A DNA stretch of 64,000 nt. Origin: Pristionchus mayeri. Lineage: Eukaryota; Nematoda; Chromadorea; Rhabditida; Neodiplogasteridae. The stretch lies in contig BTRK01000005.1 in NCBI GenBank assembly GCA_036245805.1, positions 19,754,984 through 19,818,983 of the forward strand, read 5' to 3'. The notes beneath the pieces were generated by a model. That model did not search any database and was not told the DNA's origin. It saw only the letters and a program-made list of their open reading frames with translations. Shown here piece by piece: positions 57,260-64,000 of the stretch (position 1 is the stretch's first letter; the number at the start of each line of letters is the position of its first letter). The position numbers were made by a program, and so were the translations under genes.

Positions 57260-58133
57260 AGCTCTCATGCGATGGTTCCTCCTCCATCTCTGATCTGACT
57301 GCGATGATCGGGGAATTTCCTGTCAACAAAGAACCACAGTGAGTTGCATCCCCTCTGCAAGTGTTGATGATGGGCAGGGCTGAATCTGACATCTCCGCCC
57401 TTCTCGCTCTCGTTCTCGGAATCTGCGGAGTCGTCGTCATCTTTCTCGTTGCAGTCACTGTCGTTCTCAAGGTGCCTCTCCCCCTTCCCCCCCCCCCCTC
57501 TCCCCTCCCCAACCCTCGTCCTTCTAGATCTACGACAGACGTCGTCGTAGAGGAGGACGAAGAGTTCCTACCGTCGATGCCACTGGAGGTGAGAGAGATA
57601 AAAGACCAGGGAGATCTAAGACACCCCTTCCAGCTGCACTTCCCCATCACACAGAGACAGCCCCGTCAATGCAGACTGTGGGAGAGAGGAGATTCTACGT
57701 ACTGCCAGAGACTCAGATCTCAGTCATCGAAGCTCCCCCTTCCTACGATGATGCATTGAAGCATCCATCTGTGAGTAAGGGGAGAAGAAGGAGGAGTTGC
57801 AGAATGGAATCCTCATCGGAATGGTCTTTGAGGTACCATCTGGTCACTCGGGAGCGTACTCGAATGCAGCTTTCGTAGGAGAACCACCGCCGGTGAGAAG
57901 AAGGGAAGGGATTGAAGACTGGAGAAGTAAATTTATATATGAGAAGATGTAGTGAGAAACTGCAGGAGATTTCGCCCCGTGTCGATACTCCCGTCCCCTC
58001 GTTCGAGGAGGAATTGGAAGAGATCAAAGATCAACCCTCAGTGCACACTTCTCTATCAGTAGATGAGGATGATCGACCCTGTTCCTCCACAGGTTCCCCC
58101 TCGAGATCTACCAGGAAGAGAGACGGAGATTGA
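52531..58133 (+). CDS. lev-10: CUB/LDLa single-pass receptor, LEV-10-like
   Basis: Type I membrane protein like C. elegans LEV-10, which clusters levamisole acetylcholine receptors at neuromuscular junctions. Exon 1 (52531-52602) gives a signal peptide (MGYHTHLVLLSVVLVFSEAS). Several CUB-type segments follow: about 53470-53588, 54416-54625 (VCGQLIEEDREERSS, DHIVALPSMGDSLAVSLPS), about 55375-55560, 55930-56215 (NTMSVHLKANGFTQE, GFRAKYEF) and 56398-56600 (CDLTLDGFGGSISLDGRTD). One LDLa module spans the intron at 57107 (LEFRCTNQRCIK / ASLHCDGIDNCGDGSDE). The transmembrane helix is 57384-57471 (LLALVLGICGVVVIFLVAVT). The basic juxtamembrane stretch [11 protein letters not shown] follows, then a cytoplasmic tail with EAPPSYDDALKHP, a PPxY motif. 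Stop at 58131-58133. CUB exon borders in the 54.6-55.9 kb stretch are uncertain, so the CUB number is not settled. Assignment rests on architecture plus linkage. Confidence 0.72.
57221..57257. repeat. (CT)n microsatellite
   Basis: About 18 CT dinucleotides in the intron following the LDLa exon, serving also as its polypyrimidine tract before the acceptor TCTTCAG. Confidence 0.9.
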
Positions 58134-58313
58134 GATACCTCACTTACTATTTCATATCATAATCAATCTCAGTATAGTGATCTCAGTGTGACACTTCCAC
58201 CAGCTTTAATCAGTCGGGTATCACGTTCCTAGTTTAACTTAATCTTTAGCTTTCTAATATTTCAATCGGCTCTCATGATCTCTTTCTCGCGGGTTTCCTT
58301 TATTAGCACTATG

Positions 58314-58319
58314 AATAAA
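58314..58319 (+). terminator. lev-10-like gene polyadenylation signal
   Basis: AATAAA 181 nt after the stop at 58133. Confidence 0.55.
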
Positions 58320-59585
58320 TAGATTCCTTTCGATTATCTCGTATCGGCTTTCATTTGAATCTTGCAGTAAGCGAAACAGTCATTCCCCAGTAGCTTATCA
58401 ATTGTGAGAAAATAGTTTGTTCAAGTCTACGGAGCCCCAAAACAATCACAATCAGCAGCTAAATTACACAGAATTAACGATAGGGATTGCAAGTTAGTTA
58501 TTACTCGTATTACTGTATCTGCTCTTCTATACGGTCGGGAGGCCAGTCGGGAGGCAGCCACCATTGTGGCGGAGGGAAGGCATCTGGCCACTCCGGATTC
58601 ACTCAAGTGAATGCGGCTGGTTCACGGACGGGACTGATGAACAAAAAAGACGCGCTCCCAAAAGATCGGCAGGTGGTAGTGTAAAAATGTCACATCTCAC
58701 TAAAATGCAGTCGCCGAGAGCCAGAAATACGGTAGTCTTGGGCAAATTCAACATGTTGCCGCAATTTTGAGCACTTTATGGAAATCTGATACTACTCATG
58801 GGTAGGAACTAGAAATTCTATATGAATTTGTGAACTTTTGCAATAAAAATAATAATTTTATCTTAAATATTCACGGAAAATATGTCCGCATCTTTTTCGC
58901 AGTTTTTTCTCTGTTCCGACCATGCTGAAATCGTTACCTACTATGCGCTAAACGAGCCCTCTTCATATTTCTCGCGCCGCTCGCCACTTTCATGTGTGCA
59001 TTTCAACGTTGTTTTGCTCATGTTAATTGATTAATTCACTTGCGTTTTTATCTGTGCATTCCAGGGAATTAACAAGGATGACAATCAACGAAAGAAGAAA
59101 GAATCTATCGTCGGTTTTTCGAAATTGGAGTGGAGCAGATTCTCATCATCAAAAGACGGTGAGTGTCACGTTCGCTATCGTTAATTCAACTGGATAATTG
59201 AGACTGCAATTGCATCCCGAGCAGACGTTCTTCCTCCTCGTGAACGAGAAGGCAATCGCCGCCAAGTTAATGGCTTTCTCCGCTTCACAATCACAGCAAG
59301 GCGATAGTTTCCTCTATCTCGTGTATACTTCCCAGCCAGCTTAACTTTCTAGTCATTTCCGTGTTTTGTACCTTTGTAAATACGTATGTACTTTCCCACT
59401 TACTACTAATCGAGCCACCCATTCGATTCTTCAATACCTCTCATTATAGTCTTTACAATTCTGTACCTGTTATTGTTCACCGTAACCATGCCCTGCATAA
59501 ATGTACAAATGCATTGATGATGGTATACAAATTCATTCAATTCATTCACGAAAACGTTCTAAAACAATGCACAGGAACTTCGAAA

Positions 59586-59981
59586 CCGTGGCTAGCACGG
59601 CCCCTGGAGCATCGACATAGGGCTTTGGAAAACGTCCGTGCGCTGTAAAATAATTTCACACTAAACGCAGTAGTGGAGATTTGTAAAGCGGTTTTTTTCA
59701 TTGCCAGAGTAAAGAGAAATCCCTATTAAAAGTAAGCCACATAATATAGATAAATAGTGAAACATTTCTCAAGGTGATGAACATAGAAAAAATAAAAAAT
59801 GAACTGTCGAATCGCAAAGTGATCGTGATTTTGCCTGCAAATTAAGTGATTTTCAGGATTTTTCACGCACAATCAGGCAATCCCACTGTACTATTTTAAA
59901 CGCGCGCGCGTTCTGATTGATGCCTGCGGACGTTTTCATTTTCCTTATGTCGATGCTCCGGGGCCGTGGACTAGCCACGCC
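59586..59981. mobile_element. Inverted-repeat element, 55-60 bp arms
   Basis: Arms 59586-59640 and 59921-59981 match in inverse orientation over GTGGCTAG, CGGCCC(C)GGAGCATCGACATA and AAAACGTCCG, with an internal stretch of about 280 bp containing a CGCGCGCGCG run. Not coding. Likely a MITE. Confidence 0.75.
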
Positions 59982-60397
59982 ACCCAAGCTTTGCCCAAAA
60001 CTACCGTAACCAATTTTGGTGCGTCGCGACTAGCGCGTTTTCAAACACGTGCGTCGTCCGACCCGTCCGTGGGTTGATCGGTGAGTGTTTTGGCCGTGCG
60101 CCTGTCATCAGTCCCAGTTAGGAATTAGGGCTACATTATCGATTGGAGGCGATCTACCGTGCTGGTCCGAGCCACTCTGATCGCGCCTCCGCGGGATTCC
60201 ATCAAGTCAACATGGGAGGAGGAGCGGAGTAGTGGAGGGGTTTCGAAAGGGGTCTCTCTTGTCAGTTACACACACTTCTCATGATCGAACTGCAGCCCAT
60301 CTACAAGAGGAATTAGTCTGACCTCTCGAGGACTGGCGAGTATGCCCATTTGATCGTATGACCACTTTGTATATTCCGTTGATAAATGATAATTTGT

Positions 60398-60629
60398 TTA
60401 AAGTTACCGGACGGGGACAAAATTGACCCCCTATTTTTGTCTTCCATCGAATAGCCGATGGCTGAATTAGTTGACAATGAATATACAAAAATGCTAAAAA
60501 TCAATAATAGCCTCATTCGTAAACCGGAAATGATCAGCCTAATCCCGTGCTCTCTCACTTTAGCTTACTCTCGTACACGCGACGATATCAGGGTGACATC
60601 AGGGTTGCGTTCTCATCCGGTAACTTTAA
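60398..60629. mobile_element. TTAA-flanked MITE, copy B
   Basis: A 232-bp relative of 22849-23073, roughly in opposite orientation. The ends are TTAAAGTTACCGGACGGGGA and the complement of TTAAAGTTACCGGATGAGAA. The interior shares GCTAAAAATCAATAATAGCC and TGATATCG...GGGTGA-type blocks with copy A. Confidence 0.85.
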
Positions 60630-60879
60630 AGTAAATTTCGAGTGGGGGAACATGTTAACCGATCATGAAGGAATGAGTGGTCACCCCAGGATAGGTGCTT
60701 TCGCCCAATTAGATATGTATTATACTGCTAGAAGCAACGAATGCCAGATAGCACTAGTCATGAATTAAGTTGACTGATCGATCTCAACTTTCCCTCAGAT
60801 CTTGTGCTCCCACTAAAGCCCCTCCTCCGGAAACAAACATTCGCAACAAGATTTTGACATGATTTTAAAAAATTACTCA

Positions 60880-60885
60880 TTTATT
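60880..60885 (-). terminator. icd-2 polyadenylation signal
   Basis: AATAAA on the minus strand, about 100 nt beyond the icd-2 stop. Confidence 0.6.
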
Positions 60886-60986
60886 CCAAAAACTAGAGAA
60901 CGAGCAACAAGGCAGAATATTGACAAACGAAACTGAGGGGTGGGTGGGAATTGGGGTTCATAGCTTAGCTTGGTGAAGATAGTGAA

Positions 60987-62547
<1,561 letters not shown>

Positions 62548-62563
62548 GACTAATCAGAATCCT
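62548..62563 (-). promoter_or_regulatory. Candidate trans-splice acceptor and 14-nt leader of icd-2
   Basis: On the minus strand TTCACTTCCAG|G precedes the ATG by 14 nt with no candidate exon between wwp-1 and icd-2. Such a close-in 3' splice site is usual for spliced-leader addition in nematodes. An ordinary 5' UTR intron is the alternative. Confidence 0.5.
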
Positions 62564-63365
62564 GGAAGTGAACATATAAACGTGCTATTTGTAAACGGCA
62601 CAAGAATACAAAAATGAACAAAAACAGGGAAAAAAAGAAGAAAAATTCGCATTTCCAAAAATTAAATTTCAGCGGCGTCTGTGAATCAGGCAATCTGTCT
62701 AAAACCATGTTCAATGCCGGAAGTTTAATTTTTCGAGTTTTAAATTGATCGATAACATATTCGATCAATTACTGTATGAATTGTTTATTTATTTATTTTC
62801 TAAAATTTTTATATTTTTTAGCCATTAGAAAGTTAAACAATCCTTTGAAAGTTTGCAAAAGGCAAGATCTATGTGAATGAAATCGACGGTGATATCAATC
62901 TGATACTGGTATCAAAGTTTAATGCAATTGTGTCAACACTTTGCAAAAACGTGGTCTGGATGTACCAACAGGTGCGCGATGGTTTTCCAAAATACTGTCA
63001 TGATTTCAGCCTGATTGAACATGAAGTTTTAAAATCGCAGAGCTCGAGCTCTGAAGGTTTAGACAATAACTTGTGATACATGCTGCATGTGTATGCTGAA
63101 ATAATGCTGTACTAGCCAAGTTCATAGAATAATTTATTTGAGCATCTCTTATATAGCAGTAGAGTGTATTCATAATGTTGAACATTAACAGGAGAAATCA
63201 CATGAATCAGGCAAGGTACATGAAAGCGTTTAGTTAGGTAATAACCCCATTCACCAAGTTCTTTACTTCGTATTCCATTCAACCACTACTCGAAATCATC
63301 AATTACCATTGCCTAGTATACAGAATCTCAATACAATCGAAGTAATGGAAGAGTAACAGATAAAT
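62564..63365. other. wwp-1/icd-2 intergenic spacer
   Basis: About 800 nt, AT-rich, with no recognised gene. The small plus-strand frame 62873-63076 has no splice or family support. Contains the wwp-1 polyadenylation signal at 63133-63138. Confidence 0.5.
63133..63138 (-). terminator. wwp-1 polyadenylation signal
   Basis: AATAAA on the minus strand, about 230 nt beyond the wwp-1 stop. Confidence 0.5.
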
Positions 63366-63999
<634 letters not shown>

Positions 64000-64000
64000 T

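Larger units (their letters stand above)
58134..60986. other. Intergenic, repeat-bearing, no gene recognised
   Basis: AT-rich. Holds the lev-10-like 3' UTR (AATAAA 58314-58319), an inverted-repeat element (59586-59981) and TTAA MITE copy B (60398-60629). Open frames such as 59361-59648 and 60547-60768 show no splice support or recognisable domain. Confidence 0.55.

Noticed and set aside
62873..63076. Small plus-strand ORF between icd-2 and wwp-1
   Set aside because: AT-rich chance frame in the wwp-1 3' region with no splice sites or family resemblance.

Overview
The window looks like nuclear DNA of a nematode. Genes are split into short exons by mostly short GT-AG introns that usually end in TTGCAG or TTTCAG. 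The recognisable proteins fit that assignment: CHD1, KRI-1/KRIT1, a glutamate-gated chloride channel, an astacin protease, APC/APR-1, a LEV-10-like CUB/LDLa receptor, a NAC alpha subunit and a WWP-type HECT ligase. From memory, the C. elegans versions of chd-1, kri-1, apr-1, lev-10, icd-2 and wwp-1 all lie on chromosome I, so this is probably a piece of the same ancestral linkage group. Species is not determined; a diplogastrid (Pristionchus-like) worm is a guess.

Layout. 1-0.55 kb: minus-strand exons of an unrecognised protein. 0.8-9.6 kb (+): chd-1 from its second chromodomain to the stop, with a tRNA-Ser, a mariner transposon and a mariner-type MITE in introns. 10.6-14.0 kb (+): kri-1 with a tRNA-Asp in an intron. 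14.4-15.1 kb (-): small secreted Ly6-like protein. 15.3-23.5 kb: purine-rich sequence with one or two unrecognised plus-strand genes, a tRNA-Ser and a 1.16 kb inverted repeat. 23.6-26.4 kb (-): complete GluCl-type channel. 26.4-30.2 kb: no gene, but a 1.16 kb hairpin-forming repeat carrying a tRNA-like core. 30.2-34.5 kb (+): astacin-EGF-CUB protease with an antisense mariner in an intron. 36.0-39.3 kb (-): Brinker/CENP-B-type DNA-binding protein with a CtBP-type PLDLS motif. 41.7-51.8 kb (+): apr-1 (APC) with armadillo repeats, SAMP motif, basic region and a C-terminal PDZ ligand. One of its introns carries about 33 tandem copies of its own splice acceptor. 52.5-58.1 kb (+): lev-10-like receptor. 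58.2-60.9 kb: repeats. 61.0-62.5 kb (-): icd-2. 63.4 kb to the end (-): wwp-1, 3' end only.

The genes are mostly independent housekeeping, signalling and neuromuscular loci. wwp-1 and icd-2 are tandem on one strand, as I recall them in C. elegans, and may be co-transcribed. Mobile DNA is mostly in introns: two mariners (one with an Asp-to-Glu change at the third catalytic position, one with a nonsense codon), three TTAA-flanked MITEs, a Helitron nested in one of these MITEs, another Helitron end, and several foldback elements. Exon boundaries were read by eye from frames, phases and splice consensus; a few are uncertain and are flagged.
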